Below are positions 27,174 to 36,733 of a stretch of 45,622 nt of DNA, in pieces (position 1 is the first letter of the stretch; each line of letters begins with the position of its first letter). Position numbers and translations under genes: made by a program. Origin of the DNA: Candidatus Omnitrophota bacterium. GTDB lineage: Bacteria; Omnitrophota; Gorgyraeia; Gorgyraeales; Gorgyraeaceae. The DNA lies in contig JAHJQM010000018.1 in the NCBI GenBank assembly GCA_018819285.1, positions 1-45,622 on the forward strand. Direction: 5' to 3'. Under the pieces are notes generated by a model that was given only the letters and a program-made list of their open reading frames with translations, did no database searches and was not told the DNA's origin.

Positions 27174-28103
27174 ATGCCTATGAAAAATGTAAACAGGAAA
27201 AATATCAGTTCGCTTTTAACATTGCCCCTCAAAAAATTAATTTCTTTAGCCAACAAGACCAGGCAGGAATGCGCAAGTCCGGCATTAGAATTGTGCAGCA
27301 TTATGAACGCCAAATCCGGAAGATGCGTAGAAGATTGCAAATTTTGCGCGCAATCAAGCAGTCACAATACAGGTATAAAGACCTATCCCCTTAAATCGAA
27401 AGAAGAGATGATTGAGATGGCCAAACGCGCCAAAGAAATAGGCGCAGAACGGTTTGATATTGTAACTAGCGGAGACAGGTTGTCTATCAGAGAGCTAAAA
27501 ATTATCGCGGATGCGATTTATGAAATAAAGATAAAGATCGGAATCAAGATGTGCGCTTCTTTGGGCGAGATAGATGAGAAAGGATTTCTCCTTCTAAAAA
27601 ATGCAGGGTTAACCCGTTACCACCATAACCTGGAAAGTTCTCCGAGGTATTTTCCTCAAATTGTCACAACGCACACTTTTATGCAAAGAGTAAATACTGT
27701 TAAGGCTGCAAAATCAGCGGGTTTGGAAGTCTGCAGCGGAGGAATAATCGGCATGGGAGAAACTTTGGAAGACAGGATCGACCTGGCTTTTTGGCTTAAG
27801 GAGCTCGCAGTGGATTCAGTGCCAATTAATGTTTTAGTGCCCATAAAAGGCACGCCATTAGGAGAAAAAGTTCCTCTCTCTCCGGAGGAGGCCTTACGGA
27901 CAATAGCCTTGTTCCGAATCATCTTGAAAGATAAAATCATTAAAATAGCAGCTGGCAGGGAATCTGTTTTTGGTGACGCTCAATCTTCGGCATTTATGGC
28001 AGGAGCCAATGGCATGCTTATCGGCGGGTATCTGACTATAAAAGGACAAGAGCTAGAGAAAGATAAGCGGTTAATCAAGGAGATAGAAAGCCTGTGGTCA
28101 TAA
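27174..28103 (+). CDS. bioB: Biotin synthase
   Basis: Radical SAM CVEDCKFC motif, YHHNLE, operon context. Confidence 0.96.
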   Translation: MPMKNVNRKNISSLLTLPLKKLISLANKTRQECASPALELCSIMNAKSGRCVEDCKFCAQSSSHNTGIKTYPLKSKEEMIEMAKRAKEIGAERFDIVTSGDRLSIRELKIIADAIYEIKIKIGIKMCASLGEIDEKGFLLLKNAGLTRYHHNLESSPRYFPQIVTTHTFMQRVNTVKAAKSAGLEVCSGGIIGMGETLEDRIDLAFWLKELAVDSVPINVLVPIKGTPLGEKVPLSPEEALRTIALFRIILKDKIIKIAAGRESVFGDAQSSAFMAGANGMLIGGYLTIKGQELEKDKRLIKEIESLWS

Positions 28104-29245
28104 TAGAAGAATTTTTGAAGCAAAGGAAAAGTGAAGGGCTGTTGAGAGAATTAAGACCTGTATCTATGCGCCGCGGCCCTGCTATCTATATTGATAACAT
28201 GGAATTCGTTGATTTTTCCTCCAATGATTATCTTGGGCTTTCCAGCCACCCACGACTTATCGAGGCAAGTAAAAATGCTTTAGAAAAATTCGGAACATCC
28301 AGCCCTTCTTCCAGGCTTTTAAGCGGAGGTTTGGAAATTCACCATCATTTGGAAGATAAAGTGGCGCTATTTAAGCACAAAGAGGCGGCGCTGGTTTTTA
28401 ATTCCGGCTATCAGGCAAACGTAGGCATAATCAGCGCACTTTATGGCAAATCAGACTGTATTTTTTCTGATCGCCTCTGCCACGCCAGCATTATCGACGG
28501 AATACTTTTATCCAGGGCAAGGCATTTTCGTTTCCAGCATAACGATAATGCTAACTTGGAGACATTGCTGAAGCGGGAGCGGAGAAAATCAAAGCAGGCA
28601 TTGATTGTAACGGAAACCATATTCAGCATGGACGGCGACAGGCCATTGTTATCGGAATTAGTAGCTTTGAAAGAAAGATATAACTGCCAGCTTATGGTTG
28701 ACGAAGCCCATGCCACAGGCATCTTTGGAAAAACAGGCAGCGGGGTAGTCGAAGAAGAAGGCCTTGAGGAAAAGATAGATTTTATTATGGGCACTTTTAG
28801 TAAGGCCTTGGGCGGTTTTGGGGCATATCTTGCCGCTTCAAAAAAAACAATAGAATATTTAATAAATACCTGCAGGAGTTTTATTTATTCTACGGCCCTG
28901 CCTCCGGCTATCATTGCCTGTAATCTGGCAGCTATTGATTTGGTCAAGGAAGAACCTTTTCGCAGGCAAAACCTTCTAGGCTGCGCAGCATATTTGCGCA
29001 ACGCATTGGAAAAAAAAGGGTTTCAAGTAAAGGGATGTTCTCAGATAATCCCGCTTATTATCGGAGATAATTTGGAGGCAGTCGAGTTTGCCAGAAGGCT
29101 AGAGGAGCGAGGTTATTGGATCTTAGCAGTAAGGCCGCCCACTGTTCCCAAAAACCAGGCGCGCCTCAGGATTTCTTTGAACTACTTTCACAAGAAAGAA
29201 ATTCTGAGTCAACTTATTAAAGCTATTTGCGATGCTAGAGATTAA
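28094..29245 (+). CDS. bioF: 8-amino-7-oxononanoate synthase
   Basis: DFSSNDYLGLSSHPR, VDEAHATGIFG, GTFSKALGGFGAY. Confidence 0.96.
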   Translation: MVIIEEFLKQRKSEGLLRELRPVSMRRGPAIYIDNMEFVDFSSNDYLGLSSHPRLIEASKNALEKFGTSSPSSRLLSGGLEIHHHLEDKVALFKHKEAALVFNSGYQANVGIISALYGKSDCIFSDRLCHASIIDGILLSRARHFRFQHNDNANLETLLKRERRKSKQALIVTETIFSMDGDRPLLSELVALKERYNCQLMVDEAHATGIFGKTGSGVVEEEGLEEKIDFIMGTFSKALGGFGAYLAASKKTIEYLINTCRSFIYSTALPPAIIACNLAAIDLVKEEPFRRQNLLGCAAYLRNALEKKGFQVKGCSQIIPLIIGDNLEAVEFARRLEERGYWILAVRPPTVPKNQARLRISLNYFHKKEILSQLIKAICDARD

Positions 29246-29918
29246 ATTAATCCAGAGGGGTTTTCAGGAAAATCTGGTTTTAATACCCGGATGGGCGACG
29301 GACTACAGGATTTTTGATAGTTTAGACTTAAGTTATAATTATCTAGCGCCGGTTAAATTTTCGCCGCTTAATTTTGCAGCAGAATTAAATACCCGGCTGG
29401 ATGAATATGCAGTAGAAAAAATTTCGCTCCTGGGTTGGTCCATGGGAGGTTTTTTGGCCTGTGATTTTGCCGCGGCTAGTCCGGAGAGGGTGGATGAATT
29501 AATCCTTTTGAGCGTAAGAGAGAAATTTGAACAGGGCTATTTGCAGGAAATAACCGAAAAGATTAGAAAAAATAAGAGAGCGTGGCTTTATAAGTTTTAT
29601 CTCGGGTGTTTCTCTAAAAGCGACTTCGAAGGCAAAAGTTATTTTAAGAAAGAACTGTTAGAGGATTACGTTGACAGGATAAGTTTGGGAGAATTAGTAA
29701 ATGGGTTAGGCTATCTCTCAAAGGCAAATATAGATGCAGGGGCTTTAACCAGGATAAAAAAAATAAGAATTTTTCATGGAGAATCCGATGCTGTAGCGCC
29801 GGTTGAGGAAGCTATAAAGATAAGTTCTTGTCTGCCTCAAGCCGAATTTATTTCTTTGCCAGATCTCGGGCACATCATATTTTTAAATAAGCGATTTAAG
29901 AGCGCCTTTTATGGATAA
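29232..29918 (+). CDS. Alpha/beta hydrolase, probable pimeloyl-ACP methyl ester esterase
   Basis: Nucleophile elbow GWSMGG and D/H positions; lies between bioF and bioC. Confidence 0.8.
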   Translation: MLEIKLIQRGFQENLVLIPGWATDYRIFDSLDLSYNYLAPVKFSPLNFAAELNTRLDEYAVEKISLLGWSMGGFLACDFAAASPERVDELILLSVREKFEQGYLQEITEKIRKNKRAWLYKFYLGCFSKSDFEGKSYFKKELLEDYVDRISLGELVNGLGYLSKANIDAGALTRIKKIRIFHGESDAVAPVEEAIKISSCLPQAEFISLPDLGHIIFLNKRFKSAFYG

Positions 29919-30675
29919 GAGACTTGTTGCCAGGAATTTTTCAAGATACGCCCACCTGTATGACAGTTATGCTGATATTCAAAGAAAAGCCGCTGGCAGA
30001 CTTTTGGATTGCATAAAAGGCAGTGATTTTACGAGTATACTTGAACTAGGTTGTGGGACAGGAAATTTTACTCTTAGTCTAAGAGATAAATTCGGGGATA
30101 CTCGAATCAAGGCTCTGGATATTTCCAGGAAGATGGTGGATATAGCTGAAAAAAAGTTACGCGGCAGTAATGTTGAATTTATAGTTAGCGACGCGGAAGA
30201 AATAGCCTGGCCTGAAAAATTTGACTTGATTATCTCCCACGCCTGCTTCCAATGGTTTACGGATTTAGAAAAGGCGTTAGAAAGATGCCAGGGATTATTA
30301 AAAGAAGATGGGCAAATTGTTTTTTCCGCCTTTGGCCCGCTTACTTTCCAGGAATTAAACGTGACTTTACAATCTGTCCTGAAAAGCGCGTCTATTCAGG
30401 CGGACTTTTTTTTAAATAAGAAGGATTTAAAATCAGCGCTTGGTAAATATTTCAAAGAAACTCAAATACAGGAAGCAAGATATGAGGAATATTTTTTAAG
30501 CCTGAAGGATTTATTGTATAAAATAAAATATAGCGGCATCAGGGGTTCCGGCATAGGCAATAAAAAACAAATTGGACGCAGGATTCTAGAAGAATTAGAG
30601 AAAGATTATTTAAGCAGATTCAGCCGAATCAAAGCCACTTATCAGGTATTTTTTTGCCAGGGGAGAAAAATATGA
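29911..30675 (+). CDS. bioC: Malonyl-ACP O-methyltransferase
   Basis: SAM-dependent methyltransferase motif (ILELGCGTGNFT), operon context. Confidence 0.9.
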   Translation: MDKRLVARNFSRYAHLYDSYADIQRKAAGRLLDCIKGSDFTSILELGCGTGNFTLSLRDKFGDTRIKALDISRKMVDIAEKKLRGSNVEFIVSDAEEIAWPEKFDLIISHACFQWFTDLEKALERCQGLLKEDGQIVFSAFGPLTFQELNVTLQSVLKSASIQADFFLNKKDLKSALGKYFKETQIQEARYEEYFLSLKDLLYKIKYSGIRGSGIGNKKQIGRRILEELEKDYLSRFSRIKATYQVFFCQGRKI

Positions 30676-31364
30676 AAGGCCTATTTATTACAGGAACAGA
30701 TACCGGCGTCGGCAAAACAGTTATTGCCGGTTATCTAGCGAGATATCTGCTTAATAAAGGGCATACTGTTATTACTCAAAAATGGGTTCAAAGTGGCTGT
30801 AAGGGTAATTTTCCTCCAGATATTGCTGCGCACCTCAAAGCTATGGTTAGAAATAAAAGTTATGTGAAAGATTGCTTGCATCTTGTTTGTCCTTATAAAT
30901 TCAGATTTCCTGCTTCTCCGCATTTGGCGAGCAGGATGGAAAATAAAAGAATAAATCCGCGTAAGATTATCAGAAGTTTCAGAACGCTGGCGCGAAGGTT
31001 TGATTTTGTCATTGTAGAAGGCTCTGGCGGAGTCATGGTTCCTTTGGATAGGCGTATCTTACTTATAGACCTGGCGCAGGAAGCTGGTTTACCTGTTTTA
31101 ATAGTAGCGCAGAATAAGTTGGGAGCTATTAATCATACTCTTTTGGCCGTCGAAGCGCTGAGGCTGCGAAAAATGGACATATTGGGCATAGTGTTCAATA
31201 ACCCGCAGAGAGAAGACGCAAGAATTATCAAAGATAACCCTCTCATTATAGGAGCGTTAACTGGAGAAAATATTCTTGGAATTTTGCCTTGGACAGAATT
31301 GCCTGAAAAATTATATGAACGTTTTGTCCCTATAGCAGAGAAGATCTGCAAAATTCAGAGATGA
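30672..31364 (+). CDS. bioD: Dethiobiotin synthetase
   Basis: GLFITGTDTGVGKTVIAGYLA; ATG 30672 with ATGA overlap. Confidence 0.95.
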   Translation: MKGLFITGTDTGVGKTVIAGYLARYLLNKGHTVITQKWVQSGCKGNFPPDIAAHLKAMVRNKSYVKDCLHLVCPYKFRFPASPHLASRMENKRINPRKIIRSFRTLARRFDFVIVEGSGGVMVPLDRRILLIDLAQEAGLPVLIVAQNKLGAINHTLLAVEALRLRKMDILGIVFNNPQREDARIIKDNPLIIGALTGENILGILPWTELPEKLYERFVPIAEKICKIQR

Positions 31365-32710
31365 CTATGTATCTGATCAAAAAAGATTTAAAGTTTATTT
31401 GGCATCCTTATACGCAGATGAAGGATTGTCAAAAAGCCCCGCCTATTTTGATTGAAAAGGCTAGAGGTATCAAGCTTTATGACGCAAACGGGAATTTCTA
31501 TTACGATACTATCTCCAGCTGGTGGTGCAATGTTCATGGCCATAATCACCCCAAAATTAAAAGGGCTATTAAAAAACAGCTTAATTTACTGGAGCATGTT
31601 TTATTCGCAGGCTTTACTCATAAACCTGCTATCCTTCTGGCTGAGAAACTTATTTCAATTGTGCCTGGGAAATTATCCAAGGTTTTTTTCTCTGATAACG
31701 GATCTACGGCAGTTGAGGTTGCGCTTAAGATGTCTTTTCAATATTGGAAGAATATGGGAGTGAATAAAAAAATAAAATTCATATCTTTGGATGACGGTTA
31801 TCACGGCGATACTATCGGGACAATGAGCGTTAGCGGGGTAGATCTTTTTAATAAAGTATTTTCGCCGTTATTTTTCTCTTCTTTTAAAGCCCCTTCCCCA
31901 AATTGCTATCGCTGCCCGATGAATAAAGACAGGATTTCTTGCAATATTGATTGTATCAATCCTCTGGAAAAAATATTGGAAGAAAGATCCAAAGAAATAG
32001 CCGCTATTATTCTGGAACCTTTAGTAATGGCCGCAGGCGGGATGATTATCTATCCCAAAGAATATCTTGCAAAGGCCGCAGGTTTAGCCAGGAAGTTCAA
32101 TGTGCATTTAATCCTTGATGAAGTAGCTACTGGATTCGGACGCACGGGAAAGATGTTCGCCTGCGATCATGTAGAAAATCTTCTGCCAGATTTTCTTTGT
32201 CTTTCCAAGGGTATTACCGCAGGCTATTTGCCCCTTGGCGCAACCCTGACCACGGATAAGATATATCAGGCGTTCTATGCGGATTACAAAGAAAAGAAAA
32301 CTTTTTTTCATGGCCACACTTTTACCGCAAATCCGCTTGCCTGCGCAGCAGCCTTGGCAAGCTTAGAGATATTTGAAGAGGAAAACGTTCTGGAAAAGGT
32401 AGGAAAAATACTGCCATTTTTTCACAAAACTATGGAGGAGTTTAAAGACCTGCCTATAGCAGGAGATGTAAGATATCTTGGCCTTATAGCTGCGCTGGAA
32501 TTGGTAAAAGATAAGAAGACAAAACAGAGATTTAGTTTCGAAGAAAGAATAGGTTTTGAAATATTTCAGCAAGGCTTAAAGAAGAATTTACTGTTAAGGC
32601 CGCTAGGAAATATAGTCTATTTTTTTCTGCCACTGTGCATACAAAAGAGAGAACTTCACGATATCCTCAGCCGCACCCACTCCTTAATTGCTGATTTCAA
32701 AAAAGATTGA
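31361..32710 (+). CDS. bioA: Adenosylmethionine-8-amino-7-oxononanoate aminotransferase
   Basis: IWHPYTQMKD, SSWWCNVHGHNHP, DEVATGFGRTGKMFA. Confidence 0.96.
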   Translation: MTMYLIKKDLKFIWHPYTQMKDCQKAPPILIEKARGIKLYDANGNFYYDTISSWWCNVHGHNHPKIKRAIKKQLNLLEHVLFAGFTHKPAILLAEKLISIVPGKLSKVFFSDNGSTAVEVALKMSFQYWKNMGVNKKIKFISLDDGYHGDTIGTMSVSGVDLFNKVFSPLFFSSFKAPSPNCYRCPMNKDRISCNIDCINPLEKILEERSKEIAAIILEPLVMAAGGMIIYPKEYLAKAAGLARKFNVHLILDEVATGFGRTGKMFACDHVENLLPDFLCLSKGITAGYLPLGATLTTDKIYQAFYADYKEKKTFFHGHTFTANPLACAAALASLEIFEEENVLEKVGKILPFFHKTMEEFKDLPIAGDVRYLGLIAALELVKDKKTKQRFSFEERIGFEIFQQGLKKNLLLRPLGNIVYFFLPLCIQKRELHDILSRTHSLIADFKKD

Positions 32711-32735
32711 CACTGCGCTGAGAACAAGTTAATAT
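32707..32735 (+). promoter_or_regulatory. Consensus promoter of the thiamine operon
   Basis: TTGACA 32707-32712, 17-nt spacer, TAATAT 32730-32735; overlaps bioA stop. Confidence 0.8.
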
Positions 32736-32737
32736 AT

Positions 32738-32834
32738 AAATGATGGGGAGGCCGCATATAACGGTCTGAGAGTTCTGTGTGATAAGCAGATTACCCTTTG
32801 AACCTGATCTGGATAATGCCAGCGTAGGGACGAT
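32738..32834 (+). ncRNA. TPP riboswitch (THI element)
   Basis: GGGG...CTGAGA...ACCCTTTGAACCTGATCTGGATAATGCCAGCGTAGGGA hallmark. Confidence 0.96.
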
Positions 32835-32842
32835 ACGATAGG

Positions 32843-32877
32843 CCCTTATGCTTTGGCATAAGGGTTTTTGTTTTTTT
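32843..32877 (+). terminator. Intrinsic terminator downstream of TPP aptamer
   Basis: CCCTTATGC-tttg-GCATAAGGG then TTTTTGTTTTTTT. Confidence 0.85.
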
Positions 32878-32882
32878 AATGA

Positions 32883-32927
32883 GGACACAACTTACAAAAA
32901 TCAGAGATTTTTGTAAGTTGTATGTCC
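32883..32927. repeat. Long near-perfect inverted repeat between TPP terminator and thiE
   Basis: ACAACTTACAAAAATC-AGA-GATTTTTGTAAGTTGT (16-bp perfect arms) plus outer GGAC/GTCC. Confidence 0.85.
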
Positions 32928-32980
32928 GAATTAATCCTGCAGATGCGACAAATAGGAGCATCTGAAGGATATCGAAAGCG

Positions 32981-33634
32981 ATGGATACAGTGCAGAATAT
33001 TGAAGATTACAGTCTATACCTGGTAATAAGCGAAGAATATGGCATGGGTAGAAGCGCCGTAGAAATAGCAAAACTTGCTATCTCTGGCGGAGCTGACATT
33101 ATACAGATGCGGGAAAAGGATAAAGATAGGAATGAACTGGTGAAACTCGCCTGTGAACTTTCAAGCCTTTGCAAAAAAAAGCGCGTTATATTCATAGTGA
33201 ATGACGATCCGCTCATAGCCAGAGAAAGCAATGCTAGCGGCGTACATCTGGGGCAGGAAGATATGCTGAAATACAGCTTAACCGAAACAAGGGATATTAT
33301 CGGAAACGGCAAAATAATCGGTGTCTCAACGCATTCTTTAGCAGAGCTGGAGAAAGCAAATGAATGCGATGTTGATTATATAGCTTATGGGCCTATCCTT
33401 CCTACAGAGACAAAAAAATATTTTCTAGGCACCAAAGATATAAAGGAAGCGTTAAAAATTGCTAAAAAACCCGTGGTTTTTATAGGCGGTATTAATCTGT
33501 CGAATTTGGACGAGGTTTTAAAACAAGGCGCAAAAAACATAGCTGTGATCAGGGGCATAATACAGGCGGAAGATATAATGATTATGGCCAGAAACTTTAA
33601 GGATAGGCTTATAAGAGAAAAAGAGGACGGATAA
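32981..33634 (+). CDS. thiE: Thiamine-phosphate synthase
   Basis: GADIIQMREKD, NDDPLIA, GVHLGQEDM, YIAYGPILPT. Confidence 0.95.
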   Translation: MDTVQNIEDYSLYLVISEEYGMGRSAVEIAKLAISGGADIIQMREKDKDRNELVKLACELSSLCKKKRVIFIVNDDPLIARESNASGVHLGQEDMLKYSLTETRDIIGNGKIIGVSTHSLAELEKANECDVDYIAYGPILPTETKKYFLGTKDIKEALKIAKKPVVFIGGINLSNLDEVLKQGAKNIAVIRGIIQAEDIMIMARNFKDRLIREKEDG

Positions 33635-33635
33635 A

Positions 33636-33836
33636 ATGATTGTAAAAATAAACGGCAAAGACGAAACAGTTGAGAAGAAATTAAATCTTGCAGAGTTAGT
33701 TGCGGTTAAAAAATTATCGCCTGAAAAAATAGTAATGGAATATAACTTACGTATCGTCCCGAAAGATGAATGGCGAGATGTTATACTGCAGGAAAACGAT
33801 CATATAGAGATAATAAGTTTTGTCGGAGGAGGATAA
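33636..33836 (+). CDS. thiS: Sulfur carrier protein ThiS
   Basis: 66 aa ending in SFVGGG. Confidence 0.93.
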   Translation: MIVKINGKDETVEKKLNLAELVAVKKLSPEKIVMEYNLRIVPKDEWRDVILQENDHIEIISFVGGG

Positions 33837-33838
33837 AA

Positions 33839-34609
33839 ATGGAAGATCTATTAAGCATAGGCGGCAGATTAATAAATAACAGGTTGTTTATAGGCACTGG
33901 TAAATTTTCCAGCTATCCGCTCATGAAGGATGTTCTGGGATGCGCTCAGCCAGATGTCGTTACCGTAGCGCTAAGGCGGGTTGATACCGGCTCTAAACAA
34001 GACAATATTTTAGATTACATACCAAAGACTTGCATAGTCATGCCTAATACTTCCGGCGCAAGAAATGCTGATGAGGCTGTGCGTATCGCAAGGCTCGCAA
34101 AAGCAAGCGGAGCTGGCAACTGGATAAAGATAGAAGTCATACAGGATAACAAATATCTGCTTCCGGATAATATTGAGACGCTCAAAGCTACTGAGATCCT
34201 TGTAAAAGAAGGTTTTGTGGTGCTTCCGTATATGAGCCCGGACTTATCGATAGCGAAAAGGCTTGTTGATGCAGGCGCTGCTGCTATTATGCCGCTTGGA
34301 TCCCCCATAGGAAGCAATAGAGGTATTAAGACGAAGGAGCTTGTTGATATAATTGTCCGCGAGATAAAGATCCCTGTCATAGTGGATGCGGGTTTAGGCA
34401 GGCCTTCCGAGGCTTGCGAATGCATGGAGATGGGATGCGCTGCAGTGCTTGTTAATACTGCTATCGCTATAGCCAATGATCCAGTTAATATGGCAAAGGC
34501 ATTTAAGGATGCGGTTATTGCAGGGAGATGCGCATATCTCGCAGGCCTTTCTTCCACTAGAATTTGCGCAGCTGCGTCTTCGCCCCTTACAGGATTCTTA
34601 AGGAGATAA
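33839..34609 (+). CDS. thiG: Thiazole synthase
   Basis: [45 protein letters not shown] 33839 preferred. Confidence 0.96.
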   Translation: MEDLLSIGGRLINNRLFIGTGKFSSYPLMKDVLGCAQPDVVTVALRRVDTGSKQDNILDYIPKTCIVMPNTSGARNADEAVRIARLAKASGAGNWIKIEVIQDNKYLLPDNIETLKATEILVKEGFVVLPYMSPDLSIAKRLVDAGAAAIMPLGSPIGSNRGIKTKELVDIIVREIKIPVIVDAGLGRPSEACECMEMGCAAVLVNTAIAIANDPVNMAKAFKDAVIAGRCAYLAGLSSTRICAAASSPLTGFLRR

Positions 34610-34625
34610 AATTAATTCCTTAGCC

Positions 34626-34667
34626 AATTCTGTAGGGACACCACAAATGTGGTGTCCCTACAGAATT
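34626..34667. repeat. 42-nt perfect palindromic hairpin between thiG and thiH
   Basis: AATTCTGTAGGGACACCACA-AA-TGTGGTGTCCCTACAGAATT, 20-bp perfect arms. Confidence 0.95.
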
Positions 34668-34685
34668 CAGAGGTAACTATACATT

Positions 34686-35798
34686 TTGAGCTATTATGAT
34701 ATTTATCTAAAATATAAAGACCTTGATTTTGAAAAAATATTTTATAATATTTCGCCTCAGGATGCAGAGATTGCAATCGATTCAGAGAGGCAGGATGTCA
34801 GCCAGTTTTTAGCGCTTCTTTCTCCGGCTGCAGAAAATTATCTGGAGGATATGGCGCAGAAGGCGCATGACTTGACATTAAGGCATTTCGGCAGGACTAT
34901 TCAGCTTTATACGCCGATGTACTTGTCCAATTACTGCGAAAACGAGTGTGCCTATTGCGGATTCAATTCCAGAAATGATGTTACCAGGAAAAAACTAAGC
35001 CTGGAAGAAGTGGAAAAGGAAGCCAGCTTTATTTCATCGACGGGGCTCAGGCATATTTTGATTCTTACAGGGGATTCTCGGGAAAAGAGCTCGCTAGAAT
35101 ACATCAAAGATTGCGTCAGGATATTAAAAAAGTATTTCAGCTCAATATCTATAGAGATATACGGCCTTACAGAAAGCGAATATGCCCAGATAGCTGCCGA
35201 AGGCGTAGACGGATTGACCTTGTATCAGGAAACGTATGATGAAATAATTTATGGCATGGTGCACAAGCAAGGGCCTAAAAAAGATTATCTGTTCCGGCTT
35301 GATGCTCCGGAAAGAGCCGCAAAAAACGGCATCAGGAATGTTAATATAGGGATTTTATTGGGGCTGAATGACTGGCGAAAAGAGATTTTCTTTATGGGGC
35401 TTCACGCGAAATATCTTCAGGATAAATTTTATGATGTGGATATAGGTTCATCGATACCAAGGCTCAGGCCCCATGCCGGAGATTTTAAGATACCGAGCGA
35501 TATCAGCGACAAGAATATGGCGCAGATAGTCACTGCTTTAAGGATTTTTCTGCCGCAGCTTGGAATTGCCATATCGACGCGGGAAAACCCTAAACTCAGA
35601 GAAGACCTGCTAGCGCTTGGCATTACCCGCATGTCAGCCGGTTCCTCTACCAAGGTAGGCGGCCACACTATGGAATTTTATGAAGAATTAAATCCGCCTC
35701 AATTTGAAATTTCAGATACAAGAAATGTGGAAGAGATCAAGGCGATGTTAGCGGCCAAAGGATACCAGCCTGTTCTAAAAGATTGGATGCAAATATAA
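34686..35798 (+). CDS. thiH: 2-iminoacetate synthase (tyrosine lyase), TTG start
   Basis: Radical SAM CENECAYCGF; operon context; SD gaggtaa. Confidence 0.94.
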   Translation: MSYYDIYLKYKDLDFEKIFYNISPQDAEIAIDSERQDVSQFLALLSPAAENYLEDMAQKAHDLTLRHFGRTIQLYTPMYLSNYCENECAYCGFNSRNDVTRKKLSLEEVEKEASFISSTGLRHILILTGDSREKSSLEYIKDCVRILKKYFSSISIEIYGLTESEYAQIAAEGVDGLTLYQETYDEIIYGMVHKQGPKKDYLFRLDAPERAAKNGIRNVNIGILLGLNDWRKEIFFMGLHAKYLQDKFYDVDIGSSIPRLRPHAGDFKIPSDISDKNMAQIVTALRIFLPQLGIAISTRENPKLREDLLALGITRMSAGSSTKVGGHTMEFYEELNPPQFEISDTRNVEEIKAMLAAKGYQPVLKDWMQI

Positions 35799-36406
35799 AG
35801 ATGGATGCATTTGTAAAAAATATAATAAAAAAAGTAGGTAAGGATAATTTTCGGAAAATACAGGATGCCAGGATAGGATTGGCAGGTGCAGGCGGGCTTG
35901 GATCAAACTGCGCATGCAATCTGGTAAGAGTAGGTTTTAAAAGATTTACAATAGTGGATTTTGATATCATAGAACCGGCAAACCTGGACAGGCAGTTTTA
36001 CTTTATAGATCAGATAGGGATGAATAAGGTAGACTCGCTTAAAACTAATCTATTAAGAATAAATCCTTTTTTGGAACTCAAGATGATCAATAAAAAAATA
36101 GAAAATACGAATATAAAAGAACTATTTAATGATTGCGATGTAATAGTAGAATGTTTTGACAGGGCAGAATATAAGAGCATGCTTGTCTCAGAGCTTATTC
36201 ATTCAGGCAAACTTATTATAGCAGCATCCGGATTAGGGGGAATCGGTTCCAGTGATAATATAAAGGTACACAAGATAAAAAAGAATCTAATCATAATAGG
36301 TGATCTAAAGTCAGATATCGACAGAACCCCCGCATTATCTCCGCGAGTAAACGTAGCTGCAGCAAAACAAGCAGATGTGGTCCTTGAATTCGTGATTAAC
36401 CGCTAG
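35783..36406 (+). CDS. thiF: ThiS adenylyltransferase ThiF
   Basis: IGLAGAGGLGSNCACNLVRVGF; FDIIEPANLDRQFY. Confidence 0.93.
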   Translation: MDANIKMDAFVKNIIKKVGKDNFRKIQDARIGLAGAGGLGSNCACNLVRVGFKRFTIVDFDIIEPANLDRQFYFIDQIGMNKVDSLKTNLLRINPFLELKMINKKIENTNIKELFNDCDVIVECFDRAEYKSMLVSELIHSGKLIIAASGLGGIGSSDNIKVHKIKKNLIIIGDLKSDIDRTPALSPRVNVAAAKQADVVLEFVINR

Positions 36407-36443
36407 TTGGCATTTTTTACTTGATATTCTTTGCGTTATATGG

Positions 36444-36479
36444 CATACTTTTCATATAAAGCATACAATTCATACAAAT
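36444..36479 (+). repeat. Four 9-nt-phased CATA[C/T] direct repeats upstream of the AbrB-like gene
   Basis: catactttt/catataaag/catacaatt/catacaaat starting at 36444, 36453, 36462, 36471. Confidence 0.6.
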
Positions 36480-36514
36480 TTACATTTGACTATCATTAAA
36501 CAAAAGGAGAGGCT

Positions 36515-36733
36515 ATGAGCAACATATCAAAAGATAAAATTTACGGGGCAGCTACTGTTGGAGAAAGAGGGCAGGTGGTTATACCTGCAGACATAAGGAA
36601 ATCTTTTCGAATTAAACCAGGGGATAAGCTTATCGTTTTTGCCAAACATGAGATGATCGGGCTTATACCTGCAGAAGAGTTCAGCCAAATGCTTGATAAA
36701 ATGTCTAAAGTGGTAGCGAGGTTCAAGAATTGA
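36515..36733 (+). CDS. AbrB/SpoVT-type DNA-binding regulator
   Basis: VGERGQVVIPADIRKSFRIKPGDKLIVF. Confidence 0.93.
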   Translation: MSNISKDKIYGAATVGERGQVVIPADIRKSFRIKPGDKLIVFAKHEMIGLIPAEEFSQMLDKMSKVVARFKN

